This document shows positions 1-6,308 of a DNA stretch of 6,620 nucleotides, in pieces. Each line of letters starts with the position of its first letter. The first letter of the stretch is position 1. The translations under genes and the position numbers were made by a program. The notes beneath the pieces are model-generated. The model saw only the letters and a list, made by a program, of their open reading frames with translations. It was not told the origin of the DNA and made no database searches. Source of the stretch: an uncultured Verrucomicrobia subdivision 3 bacterium. GTDB lineage: Bacteria > Verrucomicrobiota > Verrucomicrobiia > Limisphaerales > UBA11358. The stretch is from the NCBI GenBank assembly GCA_903861445.1, contig CAIOUK010000155.1:1-6620 (forward strand), written 5' to 3'.

Positions 1-174
1 ATGAACGAACCGGATGAAAATGCTCCAAAACCGAAATACCGCTGGCCGGGGTTCGTGCTGGCGTTTGTGCTGCTCGGATTCGCGCTGGCAATTTTATTTG
101 TGGCATTGGCTGCCAAAAAAATTGAGCAACAACGCGACTTCACTCCTCTGCCCGCCAATGCGCCAATGCGTTAA
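1..174 (+). CDS. Small single-pass membrane protein, function unknown
   Basis: An open frame of 57 codons runs from the ATG at base 1 to TAA at 172-174. The N-terminus (about residues 1-16) is hydrophilic and ends in a Lys/Tyr/Arg cluster. One strongly hydrophobic helix follows (about 17-38, rich in Val, Leu, Phe and Ala), and then a short charged tail starting with Lys-Lys. By the positive-inside rule both flanks are basic, so the orientation is unclear. There is no signal-peptidase motif I trust. I do not recognise the family. The real start could lie upstream of the window, since base 1 is the window edge. It is convergent with the large membrane-protein gene. An 8-base tandem duplication at 153-168 sets the present C-terminus and stop. 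Small membrane ORFs like this are often the last gene of an operon, here one that would lie to the left and cannot be seen. Confidence 0.6.
   Translation: MNEPDENAPKPKYRWPGFVLAFVLLGFALAILFVALAAKKIEQQRDFTPLPANAPMR
153..168. repeat. 8-bp tandem duplication at the 3' end of the small ORF
   Basis: CGCCAATG occurs twice in direct tandem (153-160 and 161-168), immediately before a perfect 10-base palindrome GCGTTAACGC (168-177) that contains the stop codon. Eight bases is not a multiple of three, so gain or loss of one copy would change the C-terminus and remove this stop. The duplication is seen directly. Replication slippage as its cause is inference. Confidence 0.7.
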
Positions 175-291
175 CGCTTCCCGGGTTTACGGCTTATTTC
201 CGGCAGAATGGATGTGGCAAAAATTCGTCGTCACCGCCGCCATCTTCAGCGCAGCCGGCGCGAGATTTTCCGCGTTCCAAGCAATTCTTTT

Positions 292-2064
292 CTACGGATT
301 GGCGAGTTTCACCACGTTGGCCAGCGGCGTAAGCCGGTCGGTCGCCGCGTCATAGCTCCACGCTCGGACGGTCAGCGCGCCTTTCGGCAAATCGGCGAAC
401 GGACAAATTTTTTGCCAGCCGGCGAGAAAATATTTTTTATCGTGAAACTTTTCCACCAGATCCGTCCGCACCAAACGCTCGTCCATCAGCGCAAAAATTT
501 GCGGTTCATTGCCCGCGCCTTCGCAGGTGAACACCACGCAATCCGCCGGCGCGCGGCGCGCGGAGGCCAGCGCCCAGCCGGACAGGAAAAAATTCGTGCC
601 GAGCACACGGCAGTTCTCGATGTCGCCCAGCGGCACGACCGGTTGCGGAGCGGTCTTTAAATCCGCCAGCCGGCGCGTTGGCAGCAGCGAGTAATTCCAA
701 ACGTGCGCGCGGTCGAGCGCGTCGGCCATCGTTTTCACCTTGGCGAAACTCGGACAGAGATATGCCCGCGTGGCGGGCTGCGGCGGGAGCACATCAAGAA
801 ATTTCAAACACGCTTTGGCGTGGCGCAAATTCAGACTGAAGACTTCCATATTCACCAACGCCGCCGGCAACGCCAGCGCGTGCAAGCCAATCACCGCCAC
901 GGCCAGCGCCGCCACCATCATCCGCATTTTCCCGCTGACCGACGGTGCCGAATAAAACGCCACGAGCGGCACCAGATACACCAGCGCCACCGTGAGACAC
1001 ACACCAAAAATTCCGTAGCGCGGCGACAACGCCTGCGCCGCTCCGAACGCCGCGCGGCCGGATGTGGCGAGCAGTGCGCTCAAAACGCCGTAGCCACCGA
1101 GCGTGAGCCACGGCCAGACCCGCCGCATCCATTCAGAATTTTTTCGGCGGCGGAAAATCACCACGCCCAGCGCGAGGAACAACGTGAATTGAAATCCGCC
1201 GATGATGACGCCAGCGGTCACCGCGTAATCGCTGTTTTGGTCCACCAACGGGCCGCCGAGAAAGGCAAACAGATACGCCACCACTTGCCACGGATGATTG
1301 CACAGCACGCTCCAAAGTCCCGGCGAGGTTGGAAATTGATAGTCCTGAAAATAAAGCGCGACATTGGCGACAAAGGCCAGCAGCCACAGGAGCGCGGCGC
1401 GGCGCAATTTTTTCAAACCGGCCAGACCATCGGCGAGAAACAGCACCGGAAACAGCGCGAGCCACGCAAGCATTCCATTGCTGAAGGAATAAGTGCTGGC
1501 CACCGCCATGACGCCGCCGAAAAATATTTTTGTCCGCTTGGAGAAATTGGTCTGCAAAAAACACAGGCTGGCGAGAATGCAAACTAACGGCAGATACAAA
1601 ATCAGTTCCATCCCCCACAGCCACGCCTGATATTGCGCCGGTGCAAAAATCAGCAGGCTCGCGATGAAAGCCGCCACGCCAGCCACCAGCGGCCGAGCCG
1701 CCAGCGTTTTGTGGCCCAGCCAAAAAACGCCGCCAGCGGCGAACGCCGCCAGCAAAAACGTGGTTGCAACCTCCCAGCCAAGGTTCCAGTGCGAAAAAAT
1801 TCCGAGCAGCAGAAATATGGCGCGCGGCAGGACGAGACGGCTCTCGTTGTGCTGCGCCCAGTAGTCGCCGAAGCTCAAAGTGCCGTTGTGCCACTTGAGA
1901 AAAATACTGGCAAGGTCGTCATCCCATTCATCCCAGTAAGGCACATTCACCGTGTTCTGACGCAATAAAATTGCCAGCCCGACGGCGGGCAGCAGGCACA
2001 GGCCAAAGACCAGCCACTGTCTCCAGCTGGACGAAGATTTTTGTGTTTCCGTGGTTGGCGTCAT
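292..2064 (-). CDS. Polytopic membrane protein, GT-C glycosyltransferase-like, with C-terminal soluble domain
   Basis: This 590-residue protein has about 11-12 predicted membrane spans (roughly 16-35, 81-117, 122-143, 150-170, 178-212, 222-239, 258-304, 317-333, 350-371, 381-402) and a soluble C-terminal part from about 415. The first long loop carries the acidic motif PYWDEW (43-48) followed by an Asp run, then HNESR (72-76). A later loop has GRAAFG...SPRYG (336-351). An acidic motif in the first extracytoplasmic loop is the hallmark of GT-C enzymes using polyprenyl-phosphate sugars, so D45/E46 are candidate catalytic or metal residues. The C-terminal 480-590 region (SGWALA near 495, RAWSYD near 567) resembles a beta-sandwich accessory domain. 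Function is inferred from topology and motifs; the family is uncharacterised as far as I know. Its ATG lies 9 bases after the methyltransferase stop, so it is probably cotranscribed with it. The Shine-Dalgarno site is weak (GTGAG, 8 bases before ATG). The stop is TAG. Confidence 0.85.
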   Translation of the reverse strand: MTPTTETQKSSSSWRQWLVFGLCLLPAVGLAILLRQNTVNVPYWDEWDDDLASIFLKWHNGTLSFGDYWAQHNESRLVLPRAIFLLLGIFSHWNLGWEVATTFLLAAFAAGGVFWLGHKTLAARPLVAGVAAFIASLLIFAPAQYQAWLWGMELILYLPLVCILASLCFLQTNFSKRTKIFFGGVMAVASTYSFSNGMLAWLALFPVLFLADGLAGLKKLRRAALLWLLAFVANVALYFQDYQFPTSPGLWSVLCNHPWQVVAYLFAFLGGPLVDQNSDYAVTAGVIIGGFQFTLFLALGVVIFRRRKNSEWMRRVWPWLTLGGYGVLSALLATSGRAAFGAAQALSPRYGIFGVCLTVALVYLVPLVAFYSAPSVSGKMRMMVAALAVAVIGLHALALPAALVNMEVFSLNLRHAKACLKFLDVLPPQPATRAYLCPSFAKVKTMADALDRAHVWNYSLLPTRRLADLKTAPQPVVPLGDIENCRVLGTNFFLSGWALASARRAPADCVVFTCEGAGNEPQIFALMDERLVRTDLVEKFHDKKYFLAGWQKICPFADLPKGALTVRAWSYDAATDRLTPLANVVKLANP

Positions 2065-2073
2065 TGATAATGC

Positions 2074-2913
2074 TCACGGTGGAAAACCAATCGCCAATTT
2101 CACCGCCGAGTATTCAGGATGAATTTTTCCATCGCGCGTGCGAATGATGAGTTCTGGCTCGGTCCACGTCTGACCGCGAAACCGTTCCGGCAAATCTTCC
2201 GCGCGCATCATGCCGAACAAACCCACGAGCGCGGGATCACCTTCACGGAAAACCACCGGGCGTTTGCGGACGATGACAAGTCCAACGGCGCGTGCGCCGG
2301 CTTCCACGCGGGCGAGCTGTGCCGGTTCGTGCGGAAATACGCACGCAAAAAATCCGCCGGGTGCAAGATGCTTCACGGCGGTGGCGCAATAATCAGCAAT
2401 GGTGCCGCGCAATTCAAAGCGGCAGGCGAGCTTTTGCGGATGTTCGCTCTCGACGCCGTCGCCGACCGCAAAATACGGCGGGCTGCCGGTGATGAGGTCG
2501 AATTTTTCGTCAGCGCGCAAAATTCCGGGGTCGCGAAAATCACCTTCACGGATTTCGTAACGGTCTTCGAGGCCGTTGTAGCGCACAGATTTTTGGGCGA
2601 GCGCCACGCTTTCGCTTTGCGCCTCGACGGTGACAAATTTTGCGCCGGGCAAACGCCACGCGCAAATCATCCCGACGGTGCCAATACCGCTGCCGAGATC
2701 GAGCGCGGTGCGTGCCGTTGGACACCAGCCTGTGCCATACCATGCTGTCAAAATATCGTCGGTGGAAAAACGATGACCGTTGCGCAATTGAAAGAGGCGG
2801 AAATGGCCGCTGATGGCGTCGAGCGTTTCGGTGGCAGGAACGGCCTCGTCGCCAAGTCCGGGTGGAATTGGTCCCGGCTTGGCCCAGCCTTTGAAATGGG
2901 TTTCGGCGTTCAC
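2074..2913 (-). CDS. SAM-dependent methyltransferase, TrmN6/YfiC-like (tRNA1(Val) A37 N6-methyltransferase family)
   Basis: This 279-residue Rossmann-fold methyltransferase has an N-terminal FQLRNGHRFSTDD stretch (41-53) like the substrate-side segment of the YfiC/TrmN6 group (COG4123). SAM motif I is LDLGSGIGTVG (71-81), an acidic residue after the second strand (VEAQS, E97) should bind the SAM ribose, and the catalytic motif is GSPPYF (143-148). E. coli TrmN6 methylates N6 of A37 in tRNA-Val and has NPPY. Here Ser145 replaces Asn, so the exact substrate is uncertain. The protein is slightly longer than the E. coli one (about 245 residues) because of about 35 extra N-terminal residues. The start is GTG at 2913; an in-frame TGA (the end of the CDF gene) lies only two codons upstream, so the start cannot move outward. 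There are 6 bases to the upstream gene and 9 to the downstream gene, consistent with an operon. The family call is strong; tRNA as the substrate is inference. Confidence 0.85.
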   Translation of the reverse strand: MNAETHFKGWAKPGPIPPGLGDEAVPATETLDAISGHFRLFQLRNGHRFSTDDILTAWYGTGWCPTARTALDLGSGIGTVGMICAWRLPGAKFVTVEAQSESVALAQKSVRYNGLEDRYEIREGDFRDPGILRADEKFDLITGSPPYFAVGDGVESEHPQKLACRFELRGTIADYCATAVKHLAPGGFFACVFPHEPAQLARVEAGARAVGLVIVRKRPVVFREGDPALVGLFGMMRAEDLPERFRGQTWTEPELIIRTRDGKIHPEYSAVKLAIGFPP

Positions 2914-2919
2914 GGCAAT

Positions 2920-3804
2920 TCACTTCACGGATTTGAGCGGCTCGATATGCACGAGCACGTCGCGGACGGCAGGAATTTCCGCGCGCAATTTATCTTTCAC
3001 GTCGTGACCGATGCGGTGCGAATGTTCCACCGTCATCTGCGGATTCACGACGACGTGGATATCAACGAAAAATTGGTAGCCCATCTTGCGGACGTGGCAT
3101 TTATCAATGTCATCCACGCCAGCAATGCTTTTGGCGATGACGCGGATTTGCTCGATCAACTCACGATCCGGCGCGCGATCCATCAACTCGTTGACCGTCG
3201 GCAGGAGCAGTCGCCAGCCGTTGAACGCGATGACGGCGGCAGCGGCGACGGCGGCCCAGTTATCCGCCGCCTCATAACCCTTGCCGCCGATGAGCGAAAT
3301 GCTGATGCCAAGAAACGCCGCCGCCGAGGTGATGGCGTCGCTCCGATGATGCCAGGCGTCGGTTTCCACGGCGGAGCTGGCAACGGTTTCCGACTCGCGC
3401 AACACGAAGCGGAACAACATTTCCTTCACCGCAATCACGACGACGAGAATGATCAACGTCCACGGCGACGGCGCGACGCGCGGCGCGTTGAGTGCGTGCA
3501 AAGCGTTGAAAGCAATCCACGCGGCGGCTAGTAACAACATCACGGAAACTATCGCGGCAGCGAGCGGTTCGGCTTTGCCGTGGCCGTAGGGATGGTCGTC
3601 GTCCGGCGGCGTCTCCGCGACGACGAGTCCGCGCCAGACGATGATGGAACTAAAGATGTCCGCCAGCGATTCCACCGCGTCCGCGATGAGCGCCTGCGAA
3701 TGGCCGAGGATGCCCGCGAGAAATTTCGCCACGGTCAGCGCGACGTTCGCGGCAAGGCCGAGGAACGTGGCGCGGAGACTGCGTTGCAGGCGGGCGGTGG
3801 ACAC
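2920..3804 (-). CDS. Cation diffusion facilitator (CDF) family metal transporter, FieF/YiiP-like
   Basis: This 294-residue inner-membrane protein has the CDF layout of six membrane helices (about 12-33, 37-60, 80-100, 115-135, 158-172, 185-200) and a cytoplasmic C-terminal domain (about 208-294). CDF proteins export Zn, Fe, Mn or Cd as proton-antiporting dimers. Metal-site residues align with E. coli YiiP almost number for number: site A E45 and D49 with H152 and D156; the loop site D68, H71, H75 within HPYGHGK; and C-terminal His/acid residues H237, H250, H261 and H286 with E288 for the binuclear site. Position 45 is Glu where YiiP has Asp. The start is GTG at 3804; an in-frame stop at 3823-3825 and the lack of an internal Met before residue 89 support it. 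No convincing Shine-Dalgarno site is present. The leader carries a short direct repeat. The metal specificity cannot be read from the sequence. Confidence 0.95.
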   Translation of the reverse strand: MSTARLQRSLRATFLGLAANVALTVAKFLAGILGHSQALIADAVESLADIFSSIIVWRGLVVAETPPDDDHPYGHGKAEPLAAAIVSVMLLLAAAWIAFNALHALNAPRVAPSPWTLIILVVVIAVKEMLFRFVLRESETVASSAVETDAWHHRSDAITSAAAFLGISISLIGGKGYEAADNWAAVAAAAVIAFNGWRLLLPTVNELMDRAPDRELIEQIRVIAKSIAGVDDIDKCHVRKMGYQFFVDIHVVVNPQMTVEHSHRIGHDVKDKLRAEIPAVRDVLVHIEPLKSVK

Positions 3805-3812
3805 GCCGCCCA

Positions 3813-3843
3813 GTGTCGAATTTCAAATTTCGCGTGTCGAATT
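3813..3843. repeat. Short direct repeat in the leader of the CDF gene
   Basis: GTGTCGAATT occurs at 3813-3822 and again at 3834-3843, a 21-base period (two helical turns), with similar flanks (TCAAA or CAAA after each copy). It lies in the 64-base gap between the HAD and CDF genes, directly upstream of the CDF GTG. It could be an operator-like tandem site or a fragment of a dispersed intergenic repeat. Both readings are inference. Confidence 0.55.
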
Positions 3844-3868
3844 CAAAATGATTCGGCCACGGGAAAAA

Positions 3869-4792
3869 TTATTTGGTCATGGCTGGACGCAGACGCGGGC
3901 GGGGTTTATGCAAAGCGAAAGTGTCGGTTTGATGCCGCCGGCCGGATTTTCCGACGGAGGTGGTTTGCTTGGTGAAAGCCGGGCTGTTCCGCCGGTCGCT
4001 GACTTTGCCGGTTTTAATTTCATCGGTCAAATCGGCAACGCTTTGCAAAATCCGGGTCGGTTGATAGACGTAGTCGGCGACATCCTGAATCTGGGTGGAT
4101 CCGGTCAACACGAGATAAGAGTGCATTCCGACTTCGAAGGCACCGCGGATATCAGTTTCCATCGTGTCGCCGATCATCACGAAGTTGGTAATTTCGTTCA
4201 GCGTCCAATCGGCCAGCTTGCGACGCGCGCGTTGGAACATATAGCTGTTCGGCTTGCCGAGATAGTAGGGACGGCGACCGGTGCTGGCTTCGAGATAAGC
4301 AGTGGTGGCGCCGGCACCGGGGCGCGTTTTTTCGCTCGAAACCGGACACCAGTTGTCGGGATTGGTCACGAGCAGCCGGGCGCCGCGTTCGATACATTCA
4401 TGCGCCTTGGTCAGGCGTTCCATGGTGGTGGCACCTTCGCCGACCACGACGTAGCGCGGATCGATCGAATCGCTGGCAATTTTCCGTTCGTGCAGCGCGG
4501 CGAGCAAACCGCCTTCGCCGATGACGAATACGGTGGAGTTCGGATCCGTCTCATTGAGAAAATCCGCCGTGTTCAACGCCGAGGTGTAGAAATGCTGGGC
4601 GGACAAATCCTCCACACCCATGTGTTTGAGCCGGACGGCAAGATCCGCCGGGGTGGGCGCGGAATTGTTGGTCAGGAACAGAAACGGCGTGCCGGTGGAC
4701 TGAAGCGCCTGAATGAATTCTGCCGCGCCGGGAATCAAATGATTCTCGCGATAGATCACGCCGTCCATATCAATCAAATAGCCTGTTTTCAT
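3869..4792 (-). CDS. HAD-superfamily IIA hydrolase, NagD-like phosphatase
   Basis: This 307-residue cytoplasmic phosphatase carries all four HAD motifs: I, DMDGV (nucleophile D8, acid/base D10); II, TNNS (T41); III, K180 in LGKPN; and IV, GDTMETD (D209 and D214 for Mg). The cap inserted between motifs II and III, with GAGATTAYLEASTGR (159-173), places it in subclass IIA. That group includes NagD (nucleotide monophosphatase), p-nitrophenyl phosphatases and phosphoglycolate phosphatases. The substrate is not determinable here. The catalytic fold ends near residue 258, as in NagD (about 250 residues). Residues 261-307 form an unusual tail with 12 Lys/Arg and only 2 acidic residues, perhaps a new 3' end acquired by loss of the original stop. 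The start is ATG at 4792; the nearest purine-rich site, AGGTGG, is 16 bases upstream, longer than normal. It is probably the first gene of the minus-strand cluster, 64 bases before the CDF gene. Confidence 0.93.
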   Translation of the reverse strand: MKTGYLIDMDGVIYRENHLIPGAAEFIQALQSTGTPFLFLTNNSAPTPADLAVRLKHMGVEDLSAQHFYTSALNTADFLNETDPNSTVFVIGEGGLLAALHERKIASDSIDPRYVVVGEGATTMERLTKAHECIERGARLLVTNPDNWCPVSSEKTRPGAGATTAYLEASTGRRPYYLGKPNSYMFQRARRKLADWTLNEITNFVMIGDTMETDIRGAFEVGMHSYLVLTGSTQIQDVADYVYQPTRILQSVADLTDEIKTGKVSDRRNSPAFTKQTTSVGKSGRRHQTDTFALHKPRPRLRPAMTK

Positions 4793-4959
4793 AATGGGTA
4801 AAAATAATCCACCTGCCTCATCCGCGTGGGGAAAATTTCCAAGGCACGTCAGGAAAATTTAGGGGGAAAGTGTGGCCGGGTTTTGGCCACGGAATGAATA
4901 CAGCATTATTGCTGCCAACTTAAAACCCCTCTAAAACCAAGCGGAAATGCTGAACGCAG
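4793..4959. other. Intergenic leader/promoter region of the HAD-CDF-methyltransferase cluster
   Basis: No gene is supported here. Visible elements are a perfect 6-base inverted repeat GTGGCC/GGCCAC (4872-4877 and 4885-4890, 7-base loop), a second hairpin CAGCA-TTAT-TGCTG (4901-4914), and a direct repeat GGAAAATTT at 4830-4838 and 4852-4860 (22-base period). Neither hairpin has a U-tract on either strand, so they are not intrinsic terminators. The transcript start of the downstream minus-strand gene must lie here, because a terminator closes the previous unit at 4960. The best minus-strand -10 is AATAAT (4910-4905), but it has only a poor -35 (TTTAGA, 19-base spacing), so I do not call a promoter. 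Confidence 0.5.
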
Positions 4960-5007
4960 AAAAAAACACTGTCGCGGAATAATCGTCCCGCGCAAAAAAC
5001 GACAGTG
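4960..5007 (-). terminator. Rho-independent terminator of the DUF1015 gene
   Basis: Read on the minus strand, CACTGTCG (5007-5000) pairs perfectly with CGACAGTG (4974-4967) and is followed at once by seven T residues (4966-4960). The 25-base loop can form an inner GC stem, CGCGG (4992-4988) with CCGCG (4977-4973), if the outer stem gives up two pairs. It begins 33 bases after the DUF1015 stop codon. It separates that gene from the HAD-led cluster. Confidence 0.87.
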
Positions 5008-5040
5008 CGAACAAGACCAAACTACTCCAACCGTCAGCCG

Positions 5041-6255
5041 TTAAATCATGTGGCAGAACATCGCGTCGCGCAACTTCGGCTCGAACCAAGTGCTCTTGGG
5101 CGGCATGATACCGCCGGCGTCGGCGATCTCCATCAAGTCCTCAATGCTCGTCGGGAACATGCTGAACGCACAGGCGTATTCGCCGCTATTCACCAACTTC
5201 TCGAGCTCCGCCGTGCCGCGGATGCCACCAACAAAGTTGATGCGTTTGCTGGTGCGCGGATCGTCAATGCCGAATACCGGCGCGAGAACCTGCTTCTGCA
5301 AAATCGTCACGTCCAGCCGCTCGATGGGATCGCTCGTCGCGGTGAATTGCGGCTTGAACGTAAGCGTGCTCCACTGGCCGTTGAAATAAAACGCGAGTTC
5401 ATGCTTGCGCGCCGGCTTGGGCGAGCCGCCGGGATTGATGTCGAAAACGGCGGCGAGCTTTTGCTGGAGTTGTTCGGGCGTCAGGCCGTTCAAATCTTTC
5501 AACACGCGGTTGTAGGGCAGAATTTGCATCTGGTTGTGCGGAAAAATCACGGCCAGAAATTGCCCGCTGTGCCCCGCGCCGTGGCGCGACTTGAAAACGC
5601 GGCCCGCCGCCGCGCTGCGATGATGGCCGTCCGCGATGTAGAGAAACGGAATCTGCGCGAACTGCGATTCCACGAACACGATGTCGCTCCCGCTGGTAAT
5701 GGCCCACGCCGTGTGGCGCACGCCATCTTTGCCGGTGAAATCCACGGCGGGCGGCTCGGAAATCTTCTTGGCGACAAATGCGTCGAACGCCGCCACGGCG
5801 CGATACGTCAGGAAGACCGGCCCAGTTTGCGCGTTGAGTGCCTCGATGTGGCGCACGCGGTCGTCTTCCTTGTCCACGCGAGTCAGCTCGTGTTTCTTGA
5901 TGATGTTCGCCAGATATTCCTCGCAGCTTACGGCGGCGACGAGGCCGACCTGCGCGTGCGCGCCCATGATTTGTCGGTAGAGATAAAAATTCGGCTTCGC
6001 ATCCTGCTTCAGCGCGCCCTGCAAAATAAGTTTCTGAAAATTCTCCGCGCCCTTGGCGTAAACTAACGGCGAATACAAATCGGTGTCAGCCGGCAAATCA
6101 ATTTCCGGCTTGCTGACGTGCAGAAAACTCAACGGCTTGCCGGCGGCCATTTCGCGCGCCTCGGCGGACGACATCACGTCGTAAGGCAGTTCGCAAATTT
6201 GGGCGGCGAGTTCGGGCTTGGGACGGAGAGCGGCAAAAGGTGTTAATTTGGCCAT
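5041..6255 (-). CDS. DUF1015 family protein (ParB-like fold signature)
   Basis: This 404-residue soluble protein matches DUF1015 (COG4198) along its whole length. Landmarks are LPYDVMS (23-29), the HVSKPEIDLP region (46-55), KKHELTR and DKEDDR (120-133), IADGHHRSAA (207-216), and the C-terminal PPKSTWFEPKLRD (385-397). The DGHHR motif resembles the GxxR-type nucleotide-binding motif of ParB-like proteins, a superfamily that also includes free-serine kinases. A phosphotransfer or nucleotide-linked role is therefore possible but is inference. No membrane segment or signal peptide is visible. In some genomes I recall DUF1015 genes beside serine-biosynthesis genes; none is in this window. The start is ATG at 6255, with conserved MAKLTPFAALRP at the N-terminus. 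No Shine-Dalgarno site precedes it. It is monocistronic on the evidence here: divergent from rpmB and closed by its own terminator. Confidence 0.93.
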   Translation of the reverse strand: MAKLTPFAALRPKPELAAQICELPYDVMSSAEAREMAAGKPLSFLHVSKPEIDLPADTDLYSPLVYAKGAENFQKLILQGALKQDAKPNFYLYRQIMGAHAQVGLVAAVSCEEYLANIIKKHELTRVDKEDDRVRHIEALNAQTGPVFLTYRAVAAFDAFVAKKISEPPAVDFTGKDGVRHTAWAITSGSDIVFVESQFAQIPFLYIADGHHRSAAAGRVFKSRHGAGHSGQFLAVIFPHNQMQILPYNRVLKDLNGLTPEQLQQKLAAVFDINPGGSPKPARKHELAFYFNGQWSTLTFKPQFTATSDPIERLDVTILQKQVLAPVFGIDDPRTSKRINFVGGIRGTAELEKLVNSGEYACAFSMFPTSIEDLMEIADAGGIMPPKSTWFEPKLRDAMFCHMI

Positions 6256-6269
6256 AAAATTCAGGTGGT

Positions 6270-6298
6270 AAGATATGTTTTACCGGTGGCGATGGCAC
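6270..6298 (-). promoter_or_regulatory. Candidate promoter of the DUF1015 gene
   Basis: On the minus strand GTGCCA (6298-6293, 4 of 6 to the -35 consensus) and TATCTT (6275-6270, 4 of 6 to the -10) are 17 bases apart. Transcription would begin near 6263, leaving a leader of about 8 bases, so the message would be nearly leaderless, in keeping with the missing Shine-Dalgarno site. An inverted repeat GGTAA/TTACC (6267-6271 and 6280-6284) straddles the -10 and could be an operator. Pattern match only. Confidence 0.33.
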
Positions 6299-6308
6299 GC
6301 AGAATTTG

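Noticed and set aside
175..291. Possible bidirectional terminator in the convergent gap
   Set aside because: Only 4-base GC arms without an adjacent T-run on either strand; no other feature seen in these 117 bases.
703..1587. Long plus-strand open frame of 294 codons
   Set aside because: It is antisense to the GT-C-like gene; its composition (very rich in Arg, His and Gln) is that of a shadow frame in GC-rich DNA, and no motif is visible.
2119..3531. Plus-strand open frame of 470 codons
   Set aside because: It crosses the antisense of both the methyltransferase and CDF genes, which have clear family motifs; no recognisable domain.
2074..3804. TGA recoded as a sense codon (joining the CDF, methyltransferase and membrane genes)
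   Set aside because: Both TGA codons fall exactly at family-typical protein ends, each followed by a start codon, and Trp is encoded by TGG throughout; standard termination explains the data.
3641..4801. Plus-strand open frame of 386 codons
   Set aside because: Antisense of the HAD gene with its four catalytic motifs; shadow frame.
4789..4821. Ten-codon minus-strand ORF whose TGA overlaps the HAD start as ATGA
   Set aside because: The overlap is suggestive of translational coupling, but the ORF is very short, has no ribosome binding site and could easily arise by chance.
4947..4982. Eleven-codon plus-strand ORF after a GCGGAA stretch
   Set aside because: It lies within the minus-strand terminator and has no downstream plus-strand gene to serve.
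5005..6066. Plus-strand open frame of 353 codons
   Set aside because: Antisense of the DUF1015 gene and starts inside that gene's terminator.
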